Below, piece by piece: positions 8,719 through 17,775 of a stretch of 64,000 nt of DNA. Both the position numbers and the translations under genes were made by a program. Location of the stretch: the NCBI RefSeq assembly GCF_000744655.1, contig NZ_JQMJ01000004.1, positions 372,001 through 436,000 on the forward strand, in the 5' to 3' direction. Position 1 is the first letter of the stretch; every line of letters starts with the position of its first letter. The stretch is from Streptacidiphilus rugosus AM-16. GTDB taxonomy: Bacteria > Actinomycetota > Actinomycetes > Streptomycetales > Streptomycetaceae. The notes below the pieces were generated by a model. The model saw nothing but the letters and a program-made list of their open reading frames with translations, searched no databases and was not told the origin of the DNA.

Positions 8719-10350
8719 TCACCGGTCCCCGGCGGGGCGGCCGGCCGCGACCGCCTCGGGACTGTCGGTGTCCCCGTGCCAGGTGGGCCAGCCGAGCAGG
8801 CGGGGGCGTTCGGTGACCCACGCTCGCGTGTCGGAGCCGATCTCGGCGTCGATCAGGCTCTCCAGGCGGGCCCGACAGCGCTCCACCAGGTCGCGGTGGG
8901 CCGGGTCGGCGGCCAGGTTGTGCATCTCGGCGGGGTCCTGCTCGCGGTCGTAGAGGACCACGTCGTTGTCGGCCAGCAGGGCCTCGGTGTCGGCGGGCCG
9001 GTTGGGGCGCAGCGGCGCGAAGTAGCGGCCGAAGGTGTAGCGGGCGTCCGAGTAGCCGCGCAGGAAGCCGCGCTTGTTCCAGTCCGGTCGCAGGTCACCG
9101 GAGGCGACCCGCGCGGGCGCGTCCGCGTCGGCGAACTCGAACCAGAACGACGCGTCCAGGGTGGTGATGGACTCGACGGCGGTGAGCACCCCGTCGCGCA
9201 CGGACCGCCCGTGCAGCACCGGCATCAGCGAGTGGCCCTTGAGGGCGGGATGGCGGGTGGCGACGGTGGCGGGGTCGACTCCGGCGATCTCCAGCAGGGT
9301 GGGGGCGAGGTCCACGGCGGAGCCGAGGGCCTGGGTGCGGGCGCCGCCGGGCACGTCGGGGTGGGCGAGGATGAAGGGAACGTGGAAGTTCTCGTCGTAG
9401 ACCAGGTTGCCCTTCTGGCGCAGTCCGTGGGATCCGGCCATCTCGCCGTGGTCGGAGGTGAAGACGACGACGGTGTTGTCCGCCTGGCCGGTCGCCTCCA
9501 GGGCGTCGAGCACGAACTCGACGCTGCGGTCGACGTCGCGCAGTGCGTTGAGGTAGAAGTTCAGGCCGTCGTACCAGTGCTCGTCGTCCGCGACCGGACC
9601 GAAGACCGTGTCGAGCATCCGGGCGTACTCCGCGACCGCGGGCGCCGCGCCGGAGAGGTCGTCGTGCAGGCTGGCGGGCAGGTCGAACTTCCAGCGGTGC
9701 CGGTAGACGGGGATGTTCGCGGCGGCGCGGGCGACGACGGCGTGGGCGAGTCCGAAGGGCAGCTGGACCTGGGAGCGGCCGCCGTAGTCGAAGCTCATGA
9801 TGTCGTGCGGGTTCACGAAGTTGACGGCCATGAACCAGGGCTGGTCCTTGGCGACCACCGGCGCCCGGTTGCGCAGCCAGCGCACCGCCTGGCCCGCGAT
9901 GACCGGGTCGATCTTGAGCCCCGCCCAGGCTCCGCCGTCGATGTCACCCCAGTCGTTGAACTCGCTGAACCCGTACGGTTCCAGGGCGTCGGTCGTGGGC
10001 CCCGGATTCTCGGAAGTCACGTACGCGTTCGACAGGTGCCACTTGCCCTGGTAGCTGGTGTAGTAGCCGGCGGACCGCAGCATCGTGCCGATCGTTCCCA
10101 GCTCGGGATCGAGCGGGCGGATGTACGGCATGTTGTCGTTGTCGTAGATCTCGGTGAGCGGCAGATGCTGCCCCGTGTAGATGACCGACCGGGCGGAACT
10201 GCACTGCGCCGAGGCGGTGTAGTAGCGCTCGAAGGTCGTACCGCGGGCCGCGATCCGCTCCCTGGCGGGCAGCGAGAAGCCCGGCGGTCGGGGAACCGAC
10301 AGGCGCTCCTCGTCGGTGACGATCATCAGGATGTTGGGGCGCTCGGTCAT
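8719..10350 (-). CDS. Sulfatase / alkaline-phosphatase superfamily hydrolase with a non-canonical active-site motif
   Basis: A 543-residue protein starting MTERPNILMIVTDEER, the standard metal-binding opening of sulfatases. Later it has SYQGKWHLSN, a metal-ligand loop VVVFTSDHGEMAGSHGLRQKG and a C-terminal region with DxxEMHNLA, all typical of the arylsulfatase family. The residue to be oxidised to formylglycine lies in QCSSARSVIYTG: CSSAR instead of the usual CxPxR, so maturation by the formylglycine enzyme is doubtful. No signal peptide, hence probably cytoplasmic. ATG at 10350 was preferred over upstream options because the fold starts there. It is divergent from the antiporter gene with 230 bp between. 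Confidence 0.8.
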   Translation of the reverse strand: MTERPNILMIVTDEERLSVPRPPGFSLPARERIAARGTTFERYYTASAQCSSARSVIYTGQHLPLTEIYDNDNMPYIRPLDPELGTIGTMLRSAGYYTSYQGKWHLSNAYVTSENPGPTTDALEPYGFSEFNDWGDIDGGAWAGLKIDPVIAGQAVRWLRNRAPVVAKDQPWFMAVNFVNPHDIMSFDYGGRSQVQLPFGLAHAVVARAAANIPVYRHRWKFDLPASLHDDLSGAAPAVAEYARMLDTVFGPVADDEHWYDGLNFYLNALRDVDRSVEFVLDALEATGQADNTVVVFTSDHGEMAGSHGLRQKGNLVYDENFHVPFILAHPDVPGGARTQALGSAVDLAPTLLEIAGVDPATVATRHPALKGHSLMPVLHGRSVRDGVLTAVESITTLDASFWFEFADADAPARVASGDLRPDWNKRGFLRGYSDARYTFGRYFAPLRPNRPADTEALLADNDVVLYDREQDPAEMHNLAADPAHRDLVERCRARLESLIDAEIGSDTRAWVTERPRLLGWPTWHGDTDSPEAVAAGRPAGDR

Positions 10351-10580
10351 GGCCTGCCCTTCGCTCGCCACGCTCGGACTGCTCGTCGTCCCCCGAAGGT
10401 AGGGCGGCTGCGGCGGACGGCCGGTCAGGACACGGCCGGGCACGGCCGGACGGGTGACCGGCCCGCCTTCGGGGGCGGCCGCTCCCGAAGGCCCACGTGT
10501 CGGTGCGGGTGAGCCGGCCGGTGATGCCGCACAGTGGCCCGGGGAGAGAGTGTTCCCGAACTGCGAAGGGGGACGACGCC

Positions 10581-11885
10581 GTGAGTGACGCCGCCTGGAC
10601 CGGGGCGGCGGTCGCCGCGGTCGCCGCCGGTTACTCCCTGGTGTCGCGACGCCTGGCCACGACGCCGGTGTCCAGCGCGATGGTGTTCGTGGGATTCGGC
10701 CTCCTGCTGGGGCCGCTCGGCTGGAACCTGGTCAGCCTGGGACACGACAGCGCGCAGCTGCGCACCCTGGTCGAGGCTGCACTGACCCTGGTGCTCTTCA
10801 CCGACTCCGCCGTGGTGCGCCCCGCTGACCTCCGCACCGAGGGCGCCCTGCCCGGACGGCTGCTCTCCGTCGGCCTGGTCCTCACCATCGGCGCGGGATG
10901 GCTGCTGGCCTGGGCCCTGTTTCCGGGGTTGACCGTCTGGGAGGCGGCCCTGGTCGGCGCAGTCCTGGCGCCCACCGACGCGGCGCTGGGCAAGAGCGCC
11001 ATCTCCGATCCGCGGGTTCCGAGCCTGGTCCGCCAGACGCTCAACGTGGAGAGCGGTCTCAACGACGGCCTGGTACTGCCCTTCTTCGTGCTCTTCCTGG
11101 CGGCAGTACCGGGCACCTCGTACGCCGACGAGGGCACGGCCGGTACCTTCTGGCGCGCTCTGCTGCTCAGCCCCGCCGTCGGGCTGGCGGTGGGTGGGAT
11201 CGGCGGCCGCCTGCTGAGGGTGTCCTTCGATCACGGCTGGGTGGCCCGGGACTGGCGGGAGATCTTCGTCCTCGCCGCGGCCGTCGGCTCCTACACGCTG
11301 GCCACGGCCACCCACGGCAGCGGCTTCATCGCCGCCTGGGTGGCGGGTTTCGCCTTCGCGGGCGTCTTCCGCCACGGCGAGGAGTCGCCCCTGGTGGTCG
11401 CCGAGACCACCGAGCTGGCCGAGTTCCTCGGCGGTGGCCTGGCCATGCTCAGCCTGCTGTTCTTCGGCGCCGTGGTGCTGGGTCCCGCGCTCCAGCACCT
11501 CAGCTGGCGCATCGTCGGCTACGCCCTGCTGAGCCTCACGGTGGTCAGGATGGTCCCGGTGGCGTTGGCCCTGGTCGGCAGCGGACTGAGGCGGCCGACC
11601 GTCGCGTACGTCGGCTGGTTCGGGCCGCGGGGCCTCGCCTCGGTCGTCTTCGGGCTGCTGCTCGCCGAGGAGCATCTGCAGGGGATGGAACAGATCGGCT
11701 GGGTGGTCGCGATCACCGTCGGTCTCAGCGTGCTGCTCCACGGCGCCTCGGCCGGAGTGCTCGCCCTGCGCTACGGGCAGTGGTACGAACGCGCGGCCGC
11801 CGAGCCGGGCCTGAGGGAGAGTTCCGCGACGCCGGTGACACCGCGTCGCCGCAGACTCGGTCCGGTCGAGCACCTCGAGAGCTGA
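10581..11885 (+). CDS. CPA1-family cation:proton antiporter (NhaP-like)
   Basis: A 434-residue inner-membrane protein with about 12 hydrophobic segments. It has the CPA1 ion-site motifs: ALVGAVLAPTDAALGKSAI (the TD unwound helix) and NVESGLNDGLVLPFFVLFL (the ND pair), and the late WFGPRGLASVVFGLLL arginine motif. It should exchange Na+ (or K+) for protons. The GTG at 10581 was chosen because GGGGG-type ribosome sequence lies eight bases upstream and the first transmembrane helix follows at once. The short soluble tail after the last helix has no known domain. It stands alone between divergent sulfatase and a secreted pullulanase. Confidence 0.88.
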   Translation: MSDAAWTGAAVAAVAAGYSLVSRRLATTPVSSAMVFVGFGLLLGPLGWNLVSLGHDSAQLRTLVEAALTLVLFTDSAVVRPADLRTEGALPGRLLSVGLVLTIGAGWLLAWALFPGLTVWEAALVGAVLAPTDAALGKSAISDPRVPSLVRQTLNVESGLNDGLVLPFFVLFLAAVPGTSYADEGTAGTFWRALLLSPAVGLAVGGIGGRLLRVSFDHGWVARDWREIFVLAAAVGSYTLATATHGSGFIAAWVAGFAFAGVFRHGEESPLVVAETTELAEFLGGGLAMLSLLFFGAVVLGPALQHLSWRIVGYALLSLTVVRMVPVALALVGSGLRRPTVAYVGWFGPRGLASVVFGLLLAEEHLQGMEQIGWVVAITVGLSVLLHGASAGVLALRYGQWYERAAAEPGLRESSATPVTPRRRRLGPVEHLES

Positions 11886-11925
11886 CCGCCGGAGCCTGGC
11901 CGGGCATGCCGCCATGGACCCTGAA

Positions 11926-11971
11926 TGAATTTGCAGCAAGATTCAGGAAGACTTTGCGAAGAGTCTTGACG
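11926..11971 (+). promoter_or_regulatory. Candidate pullulanase promoter with MalR-like repeats
   Basis: The 255-bp gap before the pullulanase gene contains an unusually AT-rich stretch with TTTGCAGCAAG and CTTTGCGAAG, spaced like the repeated TTGCA elements bound by LacI-type maltose regulators in Streptomyces. TTGACG at 11966-11971 could be a -35 element. A similar layout occurs upstream of the alpha-amylase gene. No gene is seen in this gap. Confidence 0.4.
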
Positions 11972-12140
11972 TGCCGTCTGCCAGGCGCGATCGTCTCGCC
12001 TGAGGCGCCGTGTCCCCGGGACGGCACGGCGCCCCGGGCAGGGTCAGGGCCCCCTTGCCACTCCCACCCACCCACGCGACGTCGCCGCCCGGCCGTGCCG
12101 CACGGCCGCGCCGACGCCGCGACCTGCCCTGGAGGCCCAC

Positions 12141-14723
12141 ATGAGCCGCAGACCCCTCCGGCCGAGACGGACCCGGCCCGGACATGTCCGGGTCCGGTTC
12201 CGGCGTTCCGCGACGCTGGCGGCGACCTTCGCCCTGCTCGGCGGAGGCGGGGTCGCCGCCTCCGCACCCGCCGTCGCGGCCGCGCCGACGGCGATCAGCC
12301 TGCCTGGGACCTTCGACTCGGCCATCGGGTGCTCGGGTGACTGGCTGCCCGCCTGTGCCCAGGCACAGTTGACCCTCGCCGCCGACGGCCGCTGGAAGAC
12401 CTCGCTGAACCTGCCCGCAGGAAGCTACTCCTACAAGATCGCCGTCAACGACGCCTGGACCGAGAACTACGGCGCCGGCGGGGCGCCCGGCGGTGCGAAC
12501 ATCGCCATCACCGTCCCGGCCGGTGGAGAGCGGGTCGCCTTCGTCTACGACCCCGACACCCACGTCGTGACCGACAACTCCGCCATGCCCGTCGTCACCG
12601 CTGCGGGCGACTTCCAGTCGGCGCTGGGCTGCACCGCGAACTGGGCCGCGTCCTGCGCGGGCACCACGCTGACCGACCCGAACGGCACCGGAATCTACTC
12701 GTGGTCCACCACCGCCATCCCGGCGGGCACGTGGAACACCAAAGTGACGCTCGGGCAGTCCTGGAACACCAACTACGGCGCGGGCGGGGCCGCGAACGGT
12801 GCCAACATCCCCTTCACCGTCCCGAACGGCGGGGCGACCACGACCTTCGCCTACAACGCGGCCACCCACCTGACCACCGTCGTGAGCGGGAACGGTCCGG
12901 CCGCCCCGCTGAACACCCTGGGCGCCCTGTACACACCCACGGCGACCACCTTCCGCCTCTGGTCGCCGGACAGCTCCAGCGTCTCCGTCAACGTCGGCGG
13001 CACGAGCCACCCCATGAGCCCGACCACGCTCAGCGGCTACTCGAACGTCTACCAGACCGTGGTCAGCGGCAACCTGCTGGACCAGGGCTACCAGTTCTCC
13101 GTCAACGGCGTCGCCGTGCCCGACCCCTACGCCCAGATGGTCAGCCCCGGGACCACGCAGGGAATCGTCGTCGACACCGCCGCCGTGACCCCGACCGACG
13201 GCGGCTGGGACCCCCGCCCCGCCCTGGTCGACCGCGAGGACGCGGTCGTCTACGAGCTCAGCGTCCACGACTACACGATCGACCCGAGCTCCGGCGTCGA
13301 CGCCGCGAAGCGGGGCAGGTTCCTCGGCCTGGTGCAGACGGGCACGACCTACTCCGGGGTCAGCACCGGGATCGACCACCTCAAGCAGCTGGGCGTCACC
13401 GCGGTCCAGATCATGCCTTCGTTCGACTTCGGCAGCACCGTGCCCAACTGGGGCTACGACCCGGTGGACTACAACGTGCCCGAGGAGCAGTACTCCCAGT
13501 TCACCGCGCCGGAGGACCGGATCCGCGAGTTCAAGGACATGGTCAACGCGTTCCACCGGAACGGGATCCGCGTGATCATGGACGTGGTCTACAACCACAC
13601 CCTCACCAAGAACGTCTTCGGCAACATCACCGGCAGCTACTACACGCCGACCGATCTCTCCGGCACCGGCGACTCGATCGACGACGGCAACCCGATGGTC
13701 GCCCGGATGATCCAGGACTCGCTGGAGCACTGGGTCAGGGACTACAACGTCGACGGCTTCCGCTTCGACCTCGCCGGCGTCCACTACGCCGCCGACGTGT
13801 ACTCCTGGGCGAACTATCTGGAGACCACCTACGCCGACCGCGACCTGATGCTCTACGGCGAGCCGTGGAACGGCGGGGCGAGTGACCCCAACGAGGCGCA
13901 GAAGGTGCGGTACGGCACCATGCCCACCCTGTCTCCGGTGCACTTCGGAGCCTTCAACGGCGTCTATCGCGACGCCATCCGCGGCGGCACCAACGACAAT
14001 GTCATGGCCTTCATGGGCGGTTCGGGCAACCCCTCGGCCATCGCCTTCGGCCTGACCGGTTCACCGACCGACGCCGACAGCACCGCGGCGGTGTCCAACC
14101 TGTGGACCCCGGCGTTCGCCGTCAGCCCCGAACAGACGATGAACTACGTGTCGATCCACGACAACCTCAACCTCTACGACAAGATCACATACTCCGGCGC
14201 GACCGGCGGCGCGACCGGCACCGCCGGACGCATCGACCGCCTCGCCGTCGGCACGGTCCTCGCCTCGCAGGGTGTCCCGGTGATCGCCGAAGGCGACGAG
14301 TTCCTGCGGTCGAAGGTCGTCAACGGTGACTACGCCACCGCGATGAACTCCTACAACGCCCCGGACACGGTCAACGCCGTCCACTGGGGCGACATGATCG
14401 CCAACGCGAGCGTCGTCGCCTACTACCGGGACGCCATCGCGTTGCGCAGGGCCACCGCCTCGCTGCGACTGACCAGCTGGCCGGCCGTCAAGAACCAGAT
14501 GACCACCCAGGTCAACGGCTCGGTCGTGGCCGCCATGATCAGCTCGAATCCGGCGGCCCCGACGACCTACGACACGGTGGTGGTCGCCAACCCGACCGGC
14601 AGCGCCTACCACGTCACCCTGCCCGCCGGGAACTGGACCAAGGTGCTCGACACCAACGGCGCCACCTCGGCCACGGACAACTCCTGCGACGCCCAGGCGG
14701 TGACCGTCTTCACCAGAAGCTGA
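12141..14723 (+). CDS. Secreted type I pullulanase (GH13)
   Basis: An 860-residue secreted enzyme that would hydrolyse alpha-1,6 branches of starch, glycogen or pullulan. A basic N-terminus, a hydrophobic core and AVAAAP at about 45-50 form a signal peptide. Two X25-type modules follow (about 50-150 and 155-255), each with a GCxxDW/NW-type opening and NYGAGG, then an N-terminal beta domain and the GH13 barrel. Catalytic motifs are present: DVVYNHT, GFRFDLAG (nucleophile, about 542), GEPW (acid, about 573) and SIHDN (about 671), with the type I marker NWGYDP. The ATG at 12141 has GGAGG upstream. The gene stands alone and its upstream repeats suggest maltose-type control. Confidence 0.92.
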   Translation: MSRRPLRPRRTRPGHVRVRFRRSATLAATFALLGGGGVAASAPAVAAAPTAISLPGTFDSAIGCSGDWLPACAQAQLTLAADGRWKTSLNLPAGSYSYKIAVNDAWTENYGAGGAPGGANIAITVPAGGERVAFVYDPDTHVVTDNSAMPVVTAAGDFQSALGCTANWAASCAGTTLTDPNGTGIYSWSTTAIPAGTWNTKVTLGQSWNTNYGAGGAANGANIPFTVPNGGATTTFAYNAATHLTTVVSGNGPAAPLNTLGALYTPTATTFRLWSPDSSSVSVNVGGTSHPMSPTTLSGYSNVYQTVVSGNLLDQGYQFSVNGVAVPDPYAQMVSPGTTQGIVVDTAAVTPTDGGWDPRPALVDREDAVVYELSVHDYTIDPSSGVDAAKRGRFLGLVQTGTTYSGVSTGIDHLKQLGVTAVQIMPSFDFGSTVPNWGYDPVDYNVPEEQYSQFTAPEDRIREFKDMVNAFHRNGIRVIMDVVYNHTLTKNVFGNITGSYYTPTDLSGTGDSIDDGNPMVARMIQDSLEHWVRDYNVDGFRFDLAGVHYAADVYSWANYLETTYADRDLMLYGEPWNGGASDPNEAQKVRYGTMPTLSPVHFGAFNGVYRDAIRGGTNDNVMAFMGGSGNPSAIAFGLTGSPTDADSTAAVSNLWTPAFAVSPEQTMNYVSIHDNLNLYDKITYSGATGGATGTAGRIDRLAVGTVLASQGVPVIAEGDEFLRSKVVNGDYATAMNSYNAPDTVNAVHWGDMIANASVVAYYRDAIALRRATASLRLTSWPAVKNQMTTQVNGSVVAAMISSNPAAPTTYDTVVVANPTGSAYHVTLPAGNWTKVLDTNGATSATDNSCDAQAVTVFTRS

Positions 14724-14775
14724 CCCGCCTCGACGCCCCGCGTCACCCACCGCGTCGGAACGGAGCAGGAGGGGG

Positions 14776-14793
14776 CCCGTCCCTCAGGACGGG
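14776..14793. terminator. Bidirectional hairpin between convergent genes
   Basis: CCCGTCC and GGACGGG form a perfect seven-pair stem around a CTCA loop, 53 bp after the pullulanase stop and overlapping the stop codon of the convergent gene at 14784. Confidence 0.5.
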
Positions 14794-15371
14794 TCCACCG
14801 GCAGCCACCAGCCGTCCTCCCGCTCCGCCCGAGCCCGTGGTCCTCCGGCCGGGGGACGGACCAGATCGTCGCGGCGGACCCGGGGGATCACCCGGTACCG
14901 GATCGATCCGCGCGCGCTCACCAGGGCGAGCACCCGCCACAGGCACCGTGCGTAGTGCTCGGCCCGCTCGGCCCCGTCCCACTCGTACACGCCGCGATAA
15001 CGGCCGCGTTCGTCGGCGGCGAGCCACAGCTTCGACCCGAAGCCGGGAAAGCCGACGAAGAGCGGGGTGTTGAGAAGGCTCACCCAGCGGAACAGCGTGT
15101 GGCCCCGCCCGCGAACCGCGCGCAGCCGGAAGGCGACGACGAGCGCGCAGGCGTCCGGGGCCGTCCGGTTGTCCAGCCTGGTCTCCCGGTAGACCAGGGC
15201 CGACGTGCCGTCCGCGAATCGCAGACGTTCACCGACCTGCGTCCGGGGCTGCCGGACGCGGCCGGATGCCAGCAGCCGCGCGCTCACCACGACACACCGC
15301 GCCACCGCGGGCCAGGCCTGGCGGGGCGGCAGGGGTCGGTACCCATGGACCTGGGTCGACGTCGTGGCCAT
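14784..15371 (-). CDS. Conserved hypothetical protein
   Basis: A 195-residue soluble protein. The middle has SLLNTPLFVGFPGFGSKLWLAAD, then GRYRGVYEWDGAERAEHYARCLWRVLALV and IRYRVIPRV. This looks like a dimeric ferredoxin-fold barrel of the type seen in small monooxygenase-like proteins, but that is an inference from the pattern, not a firm family call. ATG at 15371 has GGAG upstream. It is followed 21 bp downstream, in the same direction, only by the pullulanase terminator, and preceded by the CBS genes with a 21-bp gap (15372-15392), so it may be the last gene of the Hsp20-CBS transcript. Confidence 0.6.
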   Translation of the reverse strand: MATTSTQVHGYRPLPPRQAWPAVARCVVVSARLLASGRVRQPRTQVGERLRFADGTSALVYRETRLDNRTAPDACALVVAFRLRAVRGRGHTLFRWVSLLNTPLFVGFPGFGSKLWLAADERGRYRGVYEWDGAERAEHYARCLWRVLALVSARGSIRYRVIPRVRRDDLVRPPAGGPRARAEREDGWWLPVDPS

Positions 15372-15392
15372 GGTGCTCGCTCCGTCCGTGGT

Positions 15393-15854
15393 TCAGCCGC
15401 GGGCGCGGGGCGCCCAGGAGGGGCCCTCGTCCAGTGGCTGGTCCTGCAGGGCGCTCCAGGAGACGGGCCCGAGCAGGTCGGCGTAGCGCTGGAAGACATC
15501 CAGGAAGAGGTCGTCGACGGCCAGCAGGCCGACCAGACGCTCCTGGGAGAGGACCGGGAGCCGCCGCACCCCGCTGCGGCGGAAGGCGCGGTAGGCGTCG
15601 GCGAGATCGGCGTCGGCGGGGATCGTGACGACGGGCTCGGACATGATCAGCGTCACCGGGGCCCCTGGGTCGAGGCCCGGGGCGACCGCCCGCACCGCGA
15701 CGTCCCGGTCGGTGACCATCCCGAGCGGCACGCCGTCGACCGTGACCAGGACGCTGCCGACGCCGTGCGCGTGCATCGCGACGGCGGCCTGCCGGATCGG
15801 GTCCCCCGGACCCACGGTCACCGTCGGGGAGTTCATCAACTCTCTGACCAGCAT
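15393..15854 (-). CDS. CBS-domain pair protein
   Basis: A 153-residue protein made of two CBS domains (about 5-60 and 70-130), with MLVRELMNSPTVTVGPGD, GMVTDRDVAVRAV and LVGLLAVDDLF. CBS pairs bind adenylates such as AMP or ATP in the Bateman cleft and usually report energy state. The ATG at 15854 was chosen because the family starts at the VREL motif and it follows seven bases after the stop of the CBS-BON gene, so both are co-translated. It resembles mycobacterial Hrp1 (Rv2626c), a DosR-regulon CBS protein, but lacks that protein's C-terminal zinc cysteines, so this is a family-level comparison. Confidence 0.85.
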   Translation of the reverse strand: MLVRELMNSPTVTVGPGDPIRQAAVAMHAHGVGSVLVTVDGVPLGMVTDRDVAVRAVAPGLDPGAPVTLIMSEPVVTIPADADLADAYRAFRRSGVRRLPVLSQERLVGLLAVDDLFLDVFQRYADLLGPVSWSALQDQPLDEGPSWAPRARG

Positions 15855-15861
15855 GGCCCGC

Positions 15862-16542
15862 TCACCCCTCGGTCCGGATCGTGGCACGCCGGGTGTCGTC
15901 CTCCTCGAAGCCGAGACGCGAGTCGAGCCCGACCACGCCGTCCGCCCCGCGGCACAGCCGCTCCACGACGGGCACCAGGCTGCGGCGCGGGACTCGGCCG
16001 TCCAAGGTCACCACGCCGTCGACGACGTGGACCTGGACCGCGCCGGGATCCAGCGACAAGGTGCTGCGCAGCACGTCGTACTCGATCTCCTCGCGGATCG
16101 CCCGGTCGCTGCGCAGGAAGAGGCGCAGCAGGTCACGGCGGCTGACCATGCCGATCACCCGGTCCGTGTCGTCCACCACGGGCAGGCGCTTGACGCGATG
16201 CTCCTTCATGGCACGCGCAGCCTCCACCACGCTCCAGCCGGAGTGCGCCGTGAAGACGGGCGTGGACATCACGTCCTGCGCGGTGGCCGCGGCCACGCCC
16301 GGCTCGAACTCGGACGCGGGACGGGGTGCGGGGCCGCGCCCTTCGGGGTCGGCCTGCGCGGCCTCCTTGCGCAGCAGGTCCGCCTCGGAGACCAGCCCGA
16401 TCAGGCGGCCGGAGCCGTCCAGCACCGGCACGGCGCTGATCTCCTGCTCGGCCAGGATGACGGCGATCTCCTTGAACGGCGTGTCGGCCTGAACGCTCGT
16501 CACGTCACGGGTCATCAGGTCATCGACGAAGCGGTGTCTCAT
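15862..16542 (-). CDS. CBS-BON protein (copy 1)
   Basis: A 226-residue protein. Two CBS domains (about 8-65 and 90-150) with VSEADLLRKEA and VSRRDLLRLFLRSD are followed by a BON domain (about 155-215) with VHVVDGVVTLDGRV. CBS pairs bind nucleotides; BON modules are thought to bind surfaces or phospholipids. ATG at 16542 has GAAGGAG upstream; GTG 16545 is an alternative. Three other CBS-BON proteins of the same length lie at 40437, 45291 and 53322, all in the island. It sits between the Hsp20 gene (39-bp gap) and the CBS gene (seven-base gap) in one apparent transcript. Confidence 0.88.
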   Translation of the reverse strand: MRHRFVDDLMTRDVTSVQADTPFKEIAVILAEQEISAVPVLDGSGRLIGLVSEADLLRKEAAQADPEGRGPAPRPASEFEPGVAAATAQDVMSTPVFTAHSGWSVVEAARAMKEHRVKRLPVVDDTDRVIGMVSRRDLLRLFLRSDRAIREEIEYDVLRSTLSLDPGAVQVHVVDGVVTLDGRVPRRSLVPVVERLCRGADGVVGLDSRLGFEEDDTRRATIRTEG

Positions 16543-16581
16543 CACGCTCTCCTTCCCGAACCGGGTTGCCCGGCAGTCGGA

Positions 16582-17007
16582 TCAGCCGCCCTTGGAGACC
16601 TTCACGCGGTGCGGCTCGGACGCGGTGGCGACCGGCATGGGCGCCTTCACCGTGAGCACGCCCTTGTCGTAGGTGGCGCTGATGTCCTTCTCGCTCACCC
16701 CGGCCGGCAGGCGCACGCTGCGGGTGAAGGAGCCGTAGCGGAACTCCGACCGCTGCTTGTCCTTCGTCTCCTCGGTGCGCTCGGCGTGCACCATGAGGAC
16801 ACCGTCGTCGACGGTGATCTCGATGTCCCTGTCCGGGTCGATGCCGGGCAGCTCGGCCTTGACCGTGTAGACGCCTTCCTCCTCGCACTCCTCGACGCGG
16901 ATCATGTGCTCGCCGTCGTTCAGGCGCAGGTCGAGGGGGAAGTCCTCGAACCAGTCGGAGAAGGGCGGCCACCAGCGCGGGCGGCGTTCCAGTTGACGTG
17001 AGGCCAT
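16582..17007 (-). CDS. Hsp20 / alpha-crystallin small heat-shock protein
   Basis: A 141-residue chaperone. The N-terminal tail has the aromatic run RWWPPFSDWFEDFP, then the alpha-crystallin domain (about 40-130) with YTVKAELPGIDPDRDIEITV, FRYGSFTRSVRLPAGV and the strand YDKGVLTVKAPMP. Such proteins hold unfolding proteins in a refoldable state without ATP. The match in context is to HspX/Acr, the best known DosR-regulon protein. ATG at 17007 fits an AGGAG eight bases upstream; GTG 17016 is less well placed. The best stress palindrome of the window (17118-17137) lies 111 bp upstream. First gene of a likely four-gene transcript with two CBS genes. Confidence 0.93.
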   Translation of the reverse strand: MASRQLERRPRWWPPFSDWFEDFPLDLRLNDGEHMIRVEECEEEGVYTVKAELPGIDPDRDIEITVDDGVLMVHAERTEETKDKQRSEFRYGSFTRSVRLPAGVSEKDISATYDKGVLTVKAPMPVATASEPHRVKVSKGG

Positions 17008-17117
17008 CTCGACCACTCCTCGGCTTCCTCACCGACCCTGGACCGGGGCCGGTATGTCCGTTGTGTCCAGCCTCGGAGGGAGACGCCGCAGCCGCACCGG
17101 CCGGGCGGGCCATACCG

Positions 17118-17137
17118 CTGGGGCCGTTGGTCCCCAG
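17118..17137. promoter_or_regulatory. DosR/OsdR-like box upstream of hsp20
   Basis: CTGGGGCC-GTTG-GTCCCCAG is the longest match to the recurrent palindrome: GGGCC-GTTG-GTCCC with flanks that also pair. It lies 111 bp upstream of the Hsp20 start and 150 bp upstream of the divergent small gene at 17287. Confidence 0.6.
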
Positions 17138-17286
17138 CTCGCGGCGGCGCGGGATCCGACGTGGAGGTAGAGGCGGAAGGGCCGACCGGCCCGGGGGCAG
17201 GGCCGGGAGGTCCTCGTCGGGCGGGCCGGGCGCGTTGCAGGCTGGAACCCTGGGACCGGGGGACCGACGGACGGAGGTGCACCGCG

Positions 17287-17466
17287 ATGAACGCCAAGTA
17301 CCGACGTCTGGCCGCGCGCCGGAAGGCGCACCGCCACGGCAGCCCGAGCAGGGACCCGGAGCTGCTGGCGCTGCTCCGTGCGGCGGCCGCGGTGGCCCGG
17401 CCGCGCCCCGAGCCCGACCCGCTCCTGCGCCGCCCCGGCGGCACCCTGCCGGGAAGACCGCGGTGA
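17287..17466 (+). CDS. Small basic hypothetical protein
   Basis: A 59-residue, arginine-rich protein (MNAKYRRLAARRKAHRHG). GGAGGTG lies seven bases before the ATG at 17287. No domain recognised. Divergent from hsp20 and sharing its upstream palindrome; followed 48 bp later by another small gene on the same strand. Confidence 0.5.
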   Translation: MNAKYRRLAARRKAHRHGSPSRDPELLALLRAAAAVARPRPEPDPLLRRPGGTLPGRPR

Positions 17467-17514
17467 GCGGGATGTCCTGCCCGAAATTCTTCTCCTCCCA
17501 GGGAGGTGGCGACC

Positions 17515-17775
17515 ATGACGCAGATAGTGATCCCCGCGGTGTGGCTGCTCGACGGGAATCTCCTGGTCTCGGCGGACACGCTCTCCCGGCTGGTACGCCA
17601 GGTGGCGGCGGAGGTCGCCGACTGGGTCGCCGAAGGCGCCGATCCGGCGACGGTGGAGGCCTTCGACCGCATGCTGCAGAGCCTGGCCGACCGGATCGAC
17701 GTGGACTGCATCGCCCTGATGTCGACGACGACCGCCCGGGCCGCCGTCGGCACGCTCGATCCGGACGAGGATTGA
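17515..17775 (+). CDS. Small conserved hypothetical protein
   Basis: An 86-residue acidic, probably all-helical protein: TQIVIPAVWLLDGNLLVSADTLSRLVRQV, then a helix-rich half with VEAFDRMLQSLADRIDVDCIALM. The ATG at 17515 has GGAGGTGG upstream; a GTG nine bases earlier is less likely. No family recognised with confidence. Its place between Hsp20 and DUF1876/S2P genes suggests a stress role, by context only. Confidence 0.6.
   Translation: MTQIVIPAVWLLDGNLLVSADTLSRLVRQVAAEVADWVAEGADPATVEAFDRMLQSLADRIDVDCIALMSTTTARAAVGTLDPDED

Noticed and set aside
10442-10500. GC-rich inverted sequences near the sulfatase/antiporter gap
   Set aside because: They do not match the GGRCC-N4-GGYCC layout and resemble general GC-rich background.
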